DNA of 64,000 nt from Bacillota bacterium (GTDB taxonomy: Bacteria; Bacillota; Clostridia; DSM-8532), in assembly GCA_023443745.1 (NCBI GenBank), contig JAEZTB010000030.1, positions 1 to 64,000 of the forward strand. The letters are read 5' to 3'. Position numbers and translations under genes: made by a program. Positions 50,622-59,797 of this stretch are shown here, piece after piece. Numbering within the stretch: the stretch's first letter is position 1; each line of letters starts with the position of its first letter. The notes under the pieces are model-generated. The model saw only the letters and a program-made list of their open reading frames with translations. It searched no databases and was not told the DNA's origin.

Positions 50622-53198
50622 ATGGCGGCTTTCGAGAGAATTCATTCGGGTCTTTCAGGCTTGGATGAGGCTTTGGATTTTATACGACTCGGCGATAATG
50701 TGGTATTGCAGCTCTCCGATATGGCTGACTACGCTTTTTTTGTAAAGCCCTTCGTGGCAAAGGCTATTGAAGAAAAGAGAAACATCGTCTATATGCGTTT
50801 TGCGGAGCATGATGCCCTTTTTTCTGATCAGGAAGGCTTAAAGATTTGTCGGCTTGATCCGGATGCAGGCTTTGAGAGCTTTACCGTAAGGGTTAATGAA
50901 ATCATCTCCAAAGAAGGGCGGGAAACCTTCTATGTCTTTGACTGCCTCTCCGAGCTGCAATCGGTCTGGGCCGCCGACCTTATGATGGGCAACTTTTTCA
51001 GGGTCACTTGTCCCTATCTCTTTGAGCTTGATACTGTGGCTTTTTTCGGCATTTTAAGAAATCGCCATTCCTATGAGACAATCGCAAGAATACGTGAAAC
51101 AACCCAGCTCCTTTTAGATATCTATGGAGCAGGAAGCGAGATGTATGTACATCCTTTAAAGGTCTGGCAGCGATACTCCCAGACCATGTTCCTCCCCCAT
51201 AAATTTGATGACGGCAACCGCTCACTCATTCCTTTGACAGATGGCATAAGCGCCAGCAAATTCTATGCACTTATGTCCCATCAGGGTATCGGACACAGTG
51301 ATCAGTCTCTGGATAACTGGGATCGCATATTTATTAAAGCTAAGCATGAGCAGGAGGCGGGAGTACAGGATCATTCGGCAACCTTGAACAAGCTTTCGCG
51401 TATGCTCATTGGCCGGGAACCCCAACTCGCAAATCTCATCCAATCGAACTTTACCCTCTCTGATTTTCTTCAGGTCAAGCAGAGGATGATAGGATCAGGA
51501 AGCATAGGCGGAAAGACCACAGGTATGCTGCTAGCCAGAAAGATTCTTGAAAACAGCCGTTCCGATCTTTATACCTATCTGGAGCCCCATGATTCCTTCT
51601 ATATCGGTTCCGATGTTTTTTACACCTATTTGGTCCAGAACGGATGGTGGAAGCTCCGAATTGAGCAGCGGACTTATGAGGGCTACTTCAGTGCTGCAAA
51701 GGAACTGAAGGAAAAGCTCCTGACAGGGGCCTTTCCCGATAGCATCAGAGAACAGTTCCGGCGAATCCTAGAGTATTTTGGGCAGAGCCCGATTATCGTC
51801 CGGTCCAGCAGTCTTCTGGAGGACAGCTTTGGAAACGCCTTCGCAGGAAAGTATGAGTCCGTTTTCTGTGTGAATACAGGAACCCCCGAGGAGCGCTTTA
51901 TCGCCTTTGAAAAAGCCGTACGTGAGGTTTATGCCAGCGCCATGGACGAGTCGGCCCTTGCTTACCGGAAGCAGCGGGGGCTTGATCAAAATGATGAGCA
52001 AATGGCCATTCTTGTTCAAAGGGTTTCAGGGTCACGCTTTGACAATATATTTATGCCCTGCGCCGCAGGCGTGGGCTATTCCTATAATTCCTATGTCTGG
52101 AACAGGGAAATTGATCCCAAGGCAGGCTTGATCCGCCTTGTGCTGGGACTGGGAACCCGTGCTGTGGATCGCACGGACGGAGATTACCCCAGGGTGGCTT
52201 CATTGGATAAGCCCGGTCTGATGCCCTTAGCCAATCGTGTTGAAAAAAGCCGGTTTTCCCAGCGTTATGTTGACATTCTGGATTTATCAGACAACAGCCT
52301 TAAGATCATGTCTCTTGACAATCTTTCCTCCAGGCTTCCTGATTGGTACAAAAAGCAGATGTTTGAACATGATATTGATGCAGAGAACCGTTTGCAGGAG
52401 CGCGGAATCAAGCGTGATGTCCTATTTTCCACCTGCGAGGGCATTCTTCAGAACAGCTCCCTGGTTGATCATTTAAGGCAAATTCTTAAAACCGTCGAGC
52501 AGCATTATCATTACCCTGTAGACATTGAGTTCACCATTAATTATGATCAGCAAGGGCATTTTGCAATCAATTTGCTGCAATGCAGGCCCCTTCAAACCGG
52601 AGGTCTTGGCCTGAAGGTGAAAATTCCAAAAGTTCTTTCAGACGACCTTCTGCTGTCAATGAAAGGCTCAACCATGGGGGGATCGATTTTCCAGCCTATT
52701 GATACAGTTGTTCTTGTGGACCCGAAGGCCTATTATCTTAGCCCCATGAATACCAAGCATCGCACTGCCCGGGCCATTGGCAAGATTAACGGGTTTTTAA
52801 AGCAATCAGAAAAGTCAGTTCTCTTGATTGGCCCCGGCCGTTGGGGAACCTCATCACCTGAGCTGGGCGTTCCTGTCAGATTTGCTGAAATCGGCACCAT
52901 TAAAGCCATCTGCGAGGTTTCTTACGAGGGTGCCGGCTACATGCCCGAGCTGTCCTTTGGAAGCCACTTCTTTCAGGATCTTGTGGAAACAGGCATCTTT
53001 TACGCAGCTATTTTTGAAAATGATAAAGATGTAGCCTATCATCCCGAGCAATTGGAGAGGCTGCCAAACATCATAAGCACCCTTCTGCCCGACGAGGCTG
53101 AGCTATGGGACATCATCCGGGTTTACGACACAGGCTCTAAACCTTTGCTCCTGCTATCCGATACCGTATCGCAAAAGACAGTCTGTCTACTGGTTTGA
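50622..53198 (+). CDS. PEP/pyruvate-binding-domain protein with KaiC-like N-terminus
   Basis: An 858-aa cytoplasmic protein. Residues 1-250 resemble a RecA/KaiC-type fold (GLSGLDEALDFIRLGDNVVL; VFDCLSELQSVWAADLMMGN as a Walker-B-like strand) but lack a GxxxxGKT Walker A loop. Residues 290-660 match the ATP-grasp domain of PEP synthase/PPDK: GSIGGKTTGMLLARKI, PIIVRSSSLLEDSFGNAFAG, and the closing LLQCRPLQ. The mobile phosphohistidine domain and the PEP-binding barrel are absent. Residues 665-858 form an unassigned domain (LLIGPGRWGTSSPELGVPVR). It therefore cannot be a complete PEP synthase; it may phosphorylate another substrate or act as a sensor. ATG at 50622 after AAGGAG. Two PH-domain membrane proteins follow. 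Confidence 0.75.
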   Translation: MAAFERIHSGLSGLDEALDFIRLGDNVVLQLSDMADYAFFVKPFVAKAIEEKRNIVYMRFAEHDALFSDQEGLKICRLDPDAGFESFTVRVNEIISKEGRETFYVFDCLSELQSVWAADLMMGNFFRVTCPYLFELDTVAFFGILRNRHSYETIARIRETTQLLLDIYGAGSEMYVHPLKVWQRYSQTMFLPHKFDDGNRSLIPLTDGISASKFYALMSHQGIGHSDQSLDNWDRIFIKAKHEQEAGVQDHSATLNKLSRMLIGREPQLANLIQSNFTLSDFLQVKQRMIGSGSIGGKTTGMLLARKILENSRSDLYTYLEPHDSFYIGSDVFYTYLVQNGWWKLRIEQRTYEGYFSAAKELKEKLLTGAFPDSIREQFRRILEYFGQSPIIVRSSSLLEDSFGNAFAGKYESVFCVNTGTPEERFIAFEKAVREVYASAMDESALAYRKQRGLDQNDEQMAILVQRVSGSRFDNIFMPCAAGVGYSYNSYVWNREIDPKAGLIRLVLGLGTRAVDRTDGDYPRVASLDKPGLMPLANRVEKSRFSQRYVDILDLSDNSLKIMSLDNLSSRLPDWYKKQMFEHDIDAENRLQERGIKRDVLFSTCEGILQNSSLVDHLRQILKTVEQHYHYPVDIEFTINYDQQGHFAINLLQCRPLQTGGLGLKVKIPKVLSDDLLLSMKGSTMGGSIFQPIDTVVLVDPKAYYLSPMNTKHRTARAIGKINGFLKQSEKSVLLIGPGRWGTSSPELGVPVRFAEIGTIKAICEVSYEGAGYMPELSFGSHFFQDLVETGIFYAAIFENDKDVAYHPEQLERLPNIISTLLPDEAELWDIIRVYDTGSKPLLLLSDTVSQKTVCLLV

Positions 53199-53260
53199 AT
53201 TTCAGACTTTGTTGGAAGTATAGTGTATAAGATAAAATTACTGACGATGGAGTGTTAAAT

Positions 53261-53728
53261 TTGGGAGACGAACAAATCAATTCAGAGTTTCATAGGATAT
53301 CGGGAAAAGCGGTGACGCTCTTTTTCCGCCAGGGTCTTGTAGCAGCATTTTTCTATCTGCTACCTGCTGTTTTTTCTTCATTGGTTTTTGAGTTCCACTA
53401 TTTGTTTATAGTATCGATTCTGCTTTCAGTTTATCAACTATTTATCCATCCCCGGCTGGAGTACAGACAATGGCATTATCGCATCACTGAACGTTACGTG
53501 GATATTGTGCACGGGATCTTCTTTACTACCCACACCCATATCCCTATCTTTCGCATCCAGCATCTGGACATCTCCCAGGGTCCTCTCCAGAAGGGCTTGG
53601 GGCTGGCTTCCATTGTCATTGTGACGGCAGGCATGTCCCATAAAATTCAGGCTGTTGAGTGGGATGTGGCACAGCAGCTCCTGGTCGACATCCGTCAAAG
53701 GATTTATGAGGTTAATGATGAAATATGA
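53261..53728 (+). CDS. Bacterial PH-domain membrane protein, YdbS-like
   Basis: A 155-aa protein with two membrane segments (VAAFFYLLPAVFSSLVFEFH and the following one), then a bacterial PH domain (WHYRITERYVDIVHGIFFTT, IPIFRIQHLDISQGPLQKGL, GLASIVIVTAG). I prefer the TTG at 53261, eight bases after GGAG; a GTG at 53252 overlaps that ribosome-binding site. It overlaps the next gene by 4 bp (ATGA), the same pairing as ydbS-ydbT in Bacillus. The molecular function of these proteins is poorly known; in Bacillus the pair is linked to antimicrobial-peptide resistance. Confidence 0.8.
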   Translation: MGDEQINSEFHRISGKAVTLFFRQGLVAAFFYLLPAVFSSLVFEFHYLFIVSILLSVYQLFIHPRLEYRQWHYRITERYVDIVHGIFFTTHTHIPIFRIQHLDISQGPLQKGLGLASIVIVTAGMSHKIQAVEWDVAQQLLVDIRQRIYEVNDEI

Positions 53729-55170
53729 GTGATTTTATTCATAATAAACGCAGCCACGGCATTGTCATCTTTGAAGATACCATAAAAGGTGCCACCAACT
53801 TTATCATTCCCTTTATCATAGCCTTTCTTCCCGCTTTAAGATCAGGAAAGCTTGGAGGTGTCATCGTAACTCTGGCTATATTTATGGCTTTCTTTGGATT
53901 GAACATCATTTATTCAATAGCAGCATGGTTTTTTAAGACCTATAGCATTGAGAATGAGGTTTTTACATTACGTTATGGTGTTTTCGTCAAAAAAAGCCGT
54001 GAGATCCCGATTCAGAAGATCATTACCTTTCACGAGATGCAAACCTTGACCCAGAGGCTCTTTAAAGCATGGACCATCAAGCTCGATACGGGCAGCAGCA
54101 TGCTTAATCAGACTGAGGTCACCCTGGTTGCAGCACAGGAGGACCTTCCCATCATCCGGACTCTTTTAAAGCCTATTCAGAACATCGATGGTGAAGAAGC
54201 TACAAATAATAACAAGCCCTCGTCTGAGGTTGTTTATCGATCCCGAACCTCCAGTCTGATAAAGATGGGACTGACCTCCAATGCACTATTTGCAGGTCTC
54301 GCTCTCATCCTGTCTCTCTTTCAGTTTTTCTCCGATTTTATCGATAATGATCAACTTTTGAAATATGCCGAAAATACTATCAAGAGCTTTGCCCTCAAAG
54401 TAACCCTTGGACTCTTTCTTTTTGTCTTTCTGGCTCTTATCATCTACTCCATAGTCTCTCTTCTTGTAGCCGCAGCCACTACCCTCATTAAGTACCATGA
54501 TTTTAAGATTTTAAAGGATAAGGACACCCTCGTTATCCAATACGGTTTACTTAAGCGTAACAGCTTTTCAATAGCCGAGCGCAAGATTCACGCCATTTAT
54601 TTAAAGCAAAGCTTCTTAAGGCAAATATTAGGCTTAGCCACTGTGCATATCGAGAGTATCGGCTACGGTAACGAGAAGGGTGAGGAGGCCCTATTAATCC
54701 CCTTGATCAAGCTGACCGAGGTTCACTCACAATTATCCTGTATTCTGTCCGATTATCGCATGCCCGCCCCTCATGAGCGGGTGCCGAAACGTTCTCTTCG
54801 TCGCTTTATTCTGAGTGCCTTGATCCTTCCCTTGCTCTTGATTATACCTATCAGTATCATTTATCCATTAGGCTTTCTCTCTCTTCTTTTTGTACCCTTC
54901 TTTTTGGTAAGCGGTGTCCTGCAATACAAGAATTCCGGAATTGCTTGGAATGACAAGTTTCTATACATGGGCTATGGCGGATTCACCCGGGTCTTTGCCC
55001 AGGTCAAACGTAAGGGTATTCAGTCTGTCATAAAAAAAGCCACCCCGTTTCAAAGGGCGGCTGGTTTGTTTACTCTAAACATCTCCATACAAGGAACGAT
55101 CTTTGGAAAGGTTCTGGCTGTCAAACACCTGGATGAAGCATTGTTCGAGGATACAAGAAAGCTGGTATGA
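53725..55170 (+). CDS. Bacterial PH-domain membrane protein, YdbT-like
   Basis: A 481-aa protein with three PH-like units, each after a pair of membrane segments: YSIENEVFTLRYGVFVKKSR with IPIQKIITFHEMQTLTQRLF; TLVIQYGLLKRNSFSIAERK with IHAIYLKQSFLRQILGLATV; and FLYMGYGGFTRVFAQVKRKG with IQSVIKKATPFQRAAGLFTL. It is the long partner of the YdbS-like protein and is translationally coupled to it. It probably forms a membrane complex with that protein. Role unknown; the association with the ATP-grasp protein upstream is worth noting. Confidence 0.8.
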   Translation: MSDFIHNKRSHGIVIFEDTIKGATNFIIPFIIAFLPALRSGKLGGVIVTLAIFMAFFGLNIIYSIAAWFFKTYSIENEVFTLRYGVFVKKSREIPIQKIITFHEMQTLTQRLFKAWTIKLDTGSSMLNQTEVTLVAAQEDLPIIRTLLKPIQNIDGEEATNNNKPSSEVVYRSRTSSLIKMGLTSNALFAGLALILSLFQFFSDFIDNDQLLKYAENTIKSFALKVTLGLFLFVFLALIIYSIVSLLVAAATTLIKYHDFKILKDKDTLVIQYGLLKRNSFSIAERKIHAIYLKQSFLRQILGLATVHIESIGYGNEKGEEALLIPLIKLTEVHSQLSCILSDYRMPAPHERVPKRSLRRFILSALILPLLLIIPISIIYPLGFLSLLFVPFFLVSGVLQYKNSGIAWNDKFLYMGYGGFTRVFAQVKRKGIQSVIKKATPFQRAAGLFTLNISIQGTIFGKVLAVKHLDEALFEDTRKLV

Positions 55171-55188
55171 GATATTATCAAAAACTGA

Positions 55189-56424
55189 TTAATGCTTTAT
55201 AGGTTTCCCGTCTTCTATTTCGTTGATTCTGGATTGAGAGTAAGAAGCGAGCTTTGAGCCGGGTGATGCGGAAATAACCTTTTTAAAGCATTGAACGGCC
55301 TCTGCATTGGCATCCTCTTTAGAGGGCGATTCAGACAGGGCTATAGCCTTTCCGCCGTAATAGTAAAGCTCTCCCAAGTAAGAAGGCTTTTCCTGAAGCT
55401 CTTCCATAATACGGATGGCCATTCTGTATTCGTTGGCCGATTGCTGATAAGCTTCAAGTGCTTTAGCCTTGGCATTGGAATTGTAAATTGCCTTGGCAGA
55501 GTCATAAAACTGGCGTATGGCCTTGGGCTTGCAGGCATTGTTAAGTGCTATGATCTCCGACTCAATGTCAGGCGGCAGATTCAATCCGGCAAGATTTTTC
55601 TCGATCTCGACGACCACATCCTTGTATTTTCCGTCATCTGCTAGATTCTGAAGATCACGCAATACCCCGCTCCACTTCACATATTGCTGCATTTGATCCT
55701 GAAGATCCTTTTCCGTTTCCTTGGCTGTTTCAAGAGCCTTCATGGCATCGTCAAGCCGGCTGTTAAGGGTCTGGTTATCGGCTTGAAGTGCCTTGACTTG
55801 GCCAGAATCATCCACCGGCTTGGAAAAAAACTTTCCGAAGTCAACAACAAGGGGCTTATTCATAGGCACCATGAGCCAGACAAAACATACGACCAAAGCA
55901 CCCAGAACAAATCCTAATATGTATTTTAAATAATAGGGATGCTTGTTCTCAGGTGAAAGCCCATCCCCTACCCAAGCCATGAAAGAAGATACCGACTTGG
56001 ACTTGGACTTTGATTTTGAATTTGATTTAAACTTTGACTTGCCTCTGGGTCTGGTCGGTTTGCTTTTATCCTCTTCCAGAGGAATTTTACCATCCATCAT
56101 ATCCAGATAATGTGAAGCGCGGATAGCGTTGTCATCCATTTGAATAACCTTGCTAAACATCCGGCGGGCGTTTTCTTCGTCATCCAGGCTGTTATAGCAT
56201 ACACCCATCAGATTCATGGCTTCATAGAATGCCGGATAAATGGCGATGGCTTTCTTTAAGGCAATTATGGCTATATCTTCATTTTTGTTTGCAATTTCTT
56301 CCAGAGCCTTGTTATACAAATCGATGGCATTCTTCATGTCCTCAGGTATATTCCCGATTTTTTGCTCAACACTCTCTATATCAATAGATTGAAAATGGGA
56401 TAGTTCCTCACTGATATTTAGCAT
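55189..56424 (-). CDS. TPR-repeat membrane protein with coiled coil
   Basis: A 411-aa protein. Residues 30-115 carry TPR units (AIIALKKAIAIYPAFYEAMN, NARRMFSKVIQMDDNAIRAS). A low-complexity basic stretch of Lys/Ser/Phe (about 128-145) precedes one membrane segment (YILGFVLGALVVCFVWLMV, about 168-186). Outside the membrane follows a coiled coil (about 213-250), then further TPR-like repeats to the end (ANAEAVQCFKKVISASPGSK). It looks like a cell-envelope scaffold. It is transcribed alone, upstream of secA on the same strand. RBS GGAGGGG. No specific function recognised. Confidence 0.75.
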   Translation of the reverse strand: MLNISEELSHFQSIDIESVEQKIGNIPEDMKNAIDLYNKALEEIANKNEDIAIIALKKAIAIYPAFYEAMNLMGVCYNSLDDEENARRMFSKVIQMDDNAIRASHYLDMMDGKIPLEEDKSKPTRPRGKSKFKSNSKSKSKSKSVSSFMAWVGDGLSPENKHPYYLKYILGFVLGALVVCFVWLMVPMNKPLVVDFGKFFSKPVDDSGQVKALQADNQTLNSRLDDAMKALETAKETEKDLQDQMQQYVKWSGVLRDLQNLADDGKYKDVVVEIEKNLAGLNLPPDIESEIIALNNACKPKAIRQFYDSAKAIYNSNAKAKALEAYQQSANEYRMAIRIMEELQEKPSYLGELYYYGGKAIALSESPSKEDANAEAVQCFKKVISASPGSKLASYSQSRINEIEDGKPIKH

Positions 56425-56513
56425 AACACCCCTCCAAAATCCTGATTATGATTCTTTTGACATTATCGGCACAAAAACGGGAGAAGAGTACACAAGCAAT
56501 ACCCTCTTTTTCT

Positions 56514-56547
56514 AAGAACTGAGACATTTTGTCAGTTCTTTTTTTAT
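56514..56547 (+). terminator. Plus-oriented terminator between two minus-strand genes
   Basis: AAGAACTGA (56514-56522) pairs with TCAGTTCTT (56532-56540), followed by TTTTTATT on the plus strand. Both flanking genes (TPR protein and secA) are on the minus strand, where the stem is followed by AGAAAAAG rather than T. It may stop antisense transcription, or its stem may act weakly on the secA transcript. Confidence 0.6.
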
Positions 56548-56574
56548 TGTATCACTTTTTAGAGCGAAATCAAA

Positions 56575-59307
56575 TCACTCATTCATTCCGCAGCATTTTT
56601 TATATTTCTTGCCGCTGCCGCAGGGACAAGGGTCATTTCGTCCTACCTTGGCAGTTTCCCGCTTCTTAGGCTTCTTCACAGTTTCATCGCCGTGTGAGGC
56701 CTCTATAGGCTTTGCAACCTGTTCACGATGAACCACCACATTTTCCTTACGGATACGAAGGAGCATCTTGACCGTATCCTGCTGGATATTCCGGATCATT
56801 TCATCAAACATTTCAAAGCCTTCACGTTTGTATGCAATAACAGGATCCTGCTGGCCGTATGCTCTAAGGCCTATTCCGTATTTGAGCTGATCCATGTCGT
56901 CAATGTGATCCATCCACTTTTCGTCCACTGTCCTTAAAAGAACTCTTCGTTCAAGCTCACGAATAAGCTCTTCGCTAAATTCAGCTTCCTTGGCTTCATA
57001 TAGGGTATGCGCCTTTTCACGAATATCTTCCTTTAGTGATTTTGCCGTCACGGTCTCAAGGTCAATAGTCTTTATGTTAAAGATTCCTGCAGGCAATAGA
57101 GTCTCCTCAAGACGTTTGGACAGAGCATCCAGATCCCAGTTATCGGGAATATCACTTTCACCGCAGTAGGCATCTACAATACTATCGGAGAGGGTCTCTA
57201 CCATCTTATAAATGTAATCCTTCAGATCTTCCCCATTCAATACCTTGGCACGCTCAGAGTAGATGATTTCACGCTGTTTATTCATGACATCGTCATACTG
57301 GAGCACATTTTTACGCCTTTGGAAGTTAATGCCCTCAATCTTTTTCTGAGCACCTTCTATGGCATTTGAAAGAAGCTTTGCTTCAATGGGCTGATTCTCG
57401 TCAAGGCCCAGAGCACCTACCATACGTTCCATGCGCTCGGATCCGAAAAGACGCATCAGATCATCGTCCAAAGCGATATAGAATCGGGTTTCACCTGGGT
57501 CACCCTGACGTCCTGCACGACCTCTTAACTGATTGTCGATACGACGTGATTCATGGCGTTCGGTACCGATGATTTTAAGGCCGCCGGCTTTGATAACTTC
57601 CTCTTTTTCTTTATCGGTCTCTTTCTTAAACTTTTCGTTAAGCTCCTTAAAAATCTCACGTGCTTTCAGAATCTGCTCATCATTGGTCTCATTATAGCTA
57701 ATGGAGGCCATGATCAAGGCTTCATCCATTCCCTGCTTGCGCATTTCCTGCTTGGCCATGAACTCAGAGTTACCGCCAAGCTTAATATCGGTACCACGAC
57801 CGGCCATATTGGTTGAAATGGTAACCGCACCGTATTTACCGGCCTGTGCGATAATCTCGGCTTCCTTTTCATGGTACTTGGCATTGAGCACATTATGCTT
57901 AATCCCGTTCTTTTTCAGAATCCCGCTGAGCATTTCCGAAGTCTCGATGGAAATGGTGCCTACCAACACCGGTTGACCTTTTTGATGGCTCTCAACAATA
58001 TCCTGAACCACAGCGGCGAACTTTCCGTTCTTCGAACGGTACACCACGTCATCCTGGTCCTTTCGGATGACAGGAAGATTGGTGGGAATGGGAATGACGT
58101 CCAGCTTATAGATAGCCCTGAATTCCTGTTCCTCGGTGAGGGCGGTACCAGTCATACCAGCGAGCTTCTTATACATTCTGAAATAGTTCTGGAAGGTAAT
58201 GGTGGCAAGGGTTTTGCTCTCATGCTCCACCTTAACGCCTTCCTTGGCTTCAATGGCCTGATGAAGACCATCGGAGTAACGGCGTCCATACATAAGGCGG
58301 CCGGTAAACTCATCAACGATGATGACCTCACCTTCCTTGACCACATAGTCCACATCATTTTTCATGAGGCCGTATGCCTTCAAGGCTTGGTTAATATGAT
58401 GGGAAAGGGTCATATTTTCAACATCGGATAAATTTTCTACTCCAAAATAACTCTCTGCCTTTTCTACACCCTTGGCGGTAAGTGTTGAGGTATGTGCTTT
58501 TTCATCCACGATAAAGTCGCCGTCCACCTCATCGGCGTGCTGTTTATCATCGGTTTCTTTAAAGACAACCTTTTTGAGTCTTTTGGCAAAGGTATCGGCT
58601 CTCTGGTACAGATCTGTGGATTTTTCGCCCTGGCCCGATATAATGAGAGGCGTTCTTGCTTCATCTATCAGGATGGAGTCCACTTCGTCCACAATGGCAT
58701 AGTTAAGCCCACGTTGGACCATTTGCTCTTTATAGACCACCATGTTGTCACGGAGATAGTCAAAGCCGAACTCATTGTTGGTACCATAGGTAATATCCGC
58801 ACCATAGGCCGCTCTCCTTGCTTCATTATCCATATCATGAATAATAACGCCAACAGAAAGGCCTAAAAAGTTATAGATTTTTCCCATAAGCTCTGCCTGG
58901 TACTTGGCCAAATAGTCATTAACCGTAACCAAATGAGCTCCCTGTCCTGCCAGTGCATTGAGATAAAGGGGCAGAGTCGCCGTCAGGGTCTTACCTTCAC
59001 CGGTTTTCATCTCTGCGATACGTCCCTGATGAAGAATGATGCCACCAACAAGCTGTACCCTGAAATGCCGCTCTCCGATAACCCTTGTAGAGGCTTCCCG
59101 AACTACAGCATAAGCCTCCGGCATAATATCATCAAGGGTTTCACCTTTTGCAAGGCGGTCTTTAAACTCCTGGGTTTTATTTTTCAACTGAGCATCGGTG
59201 AGCTTCTTCATTTCAGGCTCAAGAGACTCGATGGTATCCACTAGAGGTTTGATTCTTTTCAGCTCTTTCTCTGAATAGCTGCCGAATATTTTCTCCAATA
59301 TATTCAT
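56575..59307 (-). CDS. secA: Preprotein translocase ATPase SecA
   Basis: A 910-aa motor ATPase driving proteins through SecYEG. Walker A is MKTGEGKT (about residue 100), Walker B is VDEVDSILIDEARTPL (about 207), later helicase motifs include TNMAGRGTDIKLGG and LRGRAGRQGDPGETR, and the C-terminus carries the SecB/lipid-binding zinc motif NDPCPCGSGKKYKKCCG. Length is normal. AGGAGTAAAAAAT precedes the ATG. A YerC-like gene lies 5 bp upstream, so the two are probably co-transcribed from the promoter at 59646-59674. It is the general secretion motor on which the SLH and lipoprotein exports in this window depend. Confidence 0.97.
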   Translation of the reverse strand: MNILEKIFGSYSEKELKRIKPLVDTIESLEPEMKKLTDAQLKNKTQEFKDRLAKGETLDDIMPEAYAVVREASTRVIGERHFRVQLVGGIILHQGRIAEMKTGEGKTLTATLPLYLNALAGQGAHLVTVNDYLAKYQAELMGKIYNFLGLSVGVIIHDMDNEARRAAYGADITYGTNNEFGFDYLRDNMVVYKEQMVQRGLNYAIVDEVDSILIDEARTPLIISGQGEKSTDLYQRADTFAKRLKKVVFKETDDKQHADEVDGDFIVDEKAHTSTLTAKGVEKAESYFGVENLSDVENMTLSHHINQALKAYGLMKNDVDYVVKEGEVIIVDEFTGRLMYGRRYSDGLHQAIEAKEGVKVEHESKTLATITFQNYFRMYKKLAGMTGTALTEEQEFRAIYKLDVIPIPTNLPVIRKDQDDVVYRSKNGKFAAVVQDIVESHQKGQPVLVGTISIETSEMLSGILKKNGIKHNVLNAKYHEKEAEIIAQAGKYGAVTISTNMAGRGTDIKLGGNSEFMAKQEMRKQGMDEALIMASISYNETNDEQILKAREIFKELNEKFKKETDKEKEEVIKAGGLKIIGTERHESRRIDNQLRGRAGRQGDPGETRFYIALDDDLMRLFGSERMERMVGALGLDENQPIEAKLLSNAIEGAQKKIEGINFQRRKNVLQYDDVMNKQREIIYSERAKVLNGEDLKDYIYKMVETLSDSIVDAYCGESDIPDNWDLDALSKRLEETLLPAGIFNIKTIDLETVTAKSLKEDIREKAHTLYEAKEAEFSEELIRELERRVLLRTVDEKWMDHIDDMDQLKYGIGLRAYGQQDPVIAYKREGFEMFDEMIRNIQQDTVKMLLRIRKENVVVHREQVAKPIEASHGDETVKKPKKRETAKVGRNDPCPCGSGKKYKKCCGMNE

Positions 59308-59312
59308 ATTTT

Positions 59313-59606
59313 TTACTCCTTCTTCATTAACCGGTCAAGAGCCAGCCGATAACCATCAGCTCCATAATTTAAAGCCCGATTGACTCTACTTATTGTTGCC
59401 TCACTAGCCCCGGTTTTTTCATGAATTTCCTTATAGGTTTTCTTTTCTGTCAGCATGGCTGCCACAGCGAAGCGTTGGGCAAAGGCCTTTATTTCAGTAA
59501 TTGTACCCAGATCCTCAAAGAAATTATAGCATTCCTCAATGGATTCGAGCTTTAATATGGCTTCAAACAGCCTATCTGTATATTCATCCTTGAGTTTATT
59601 ATTCAC
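59313..59606 (-). CDS. YerC/YecD family TrpR-like regulator
   Basis: A 97-aa protein with a TrpR-like DNA-binding fold: LFEAILKLESIEECYNFFED, then AQRFAVAAMLTEKKTYKEIH and the recognition helix TGASEATISRVNRALNYG. I chose the GTG at 59606 because GGAG lies nine bases upstream; a TTG six bases later than that site would collide with it. In Bacillus the YerC family is a poorly described regulator. Only 5 bp separate it from secA, which suggests joint transcription and possibly a shared growth-related control. Confidence 0.85.
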   Translation of the reverse strand: MNNKLKDEYTDRLFEAILKLESIEECYNFFEDLGTITEIKAFAQRFAVAAMLTEKKTYKEIHEKTGASEATISRVNRALNYGADGYRLALDRLMKKE

Positions 59607-59645
59607 TATTCTCAACTCCGATTTCTATAATGGATACCTTTTAAG

Positions 59646-59674
59646 ATTATCTCATTAGATGCAAAGAATTGCAA
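59646..59674 (-). promoter_or_regulatory. Promoter of the yerC-like gene and secA
   Basis: On the minus strand TTGCAA (59674-59669), a 17-nt spacer and GATAAT (59651-59646), 40 bp upstream of the GTG start at 59606. Confidence 0.55.
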
Positions 59675-59744
59675 CTTTTTGGGATGCTCCGGAACACTCC
59701 ATATTTATGTATACTGCAAATATTCATTATGCTGTATATCATTA

Positions 59745-59773
59745 TTGCCTCATTTTTCAAATTGCGTTACAAT
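59745..59773 (+). promoter_or_regulatory. Promoter of argJ
   Basis: TTGCCT (59745-59750), a 17-nt spacer and TACAAT (59768-59773), 24 bp before the start codon. Upstream, TGCAAATATTCATTATGC (59715-59732) loosely resembles half of an arginine-repressor box; this is weak. Confidence 0.5.
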
Positions 59774-59797
59774 TAATGCATTATGGAGGGCTAAAAT

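Noticed and set aside
50622..53198. Annotation as phosphoenolpyruvate synthase
   Set aside because: Only the nucleotide-binding domain is present; the phosphohistidine and PEP-binding domains required for that reaction are missing.
57366..59244. Plus-strand ORFs of up to 186 aa inside secA
   Set aside because: They mirror conserved SecA codons and lack start signals; secA on the minus strand explains the region.
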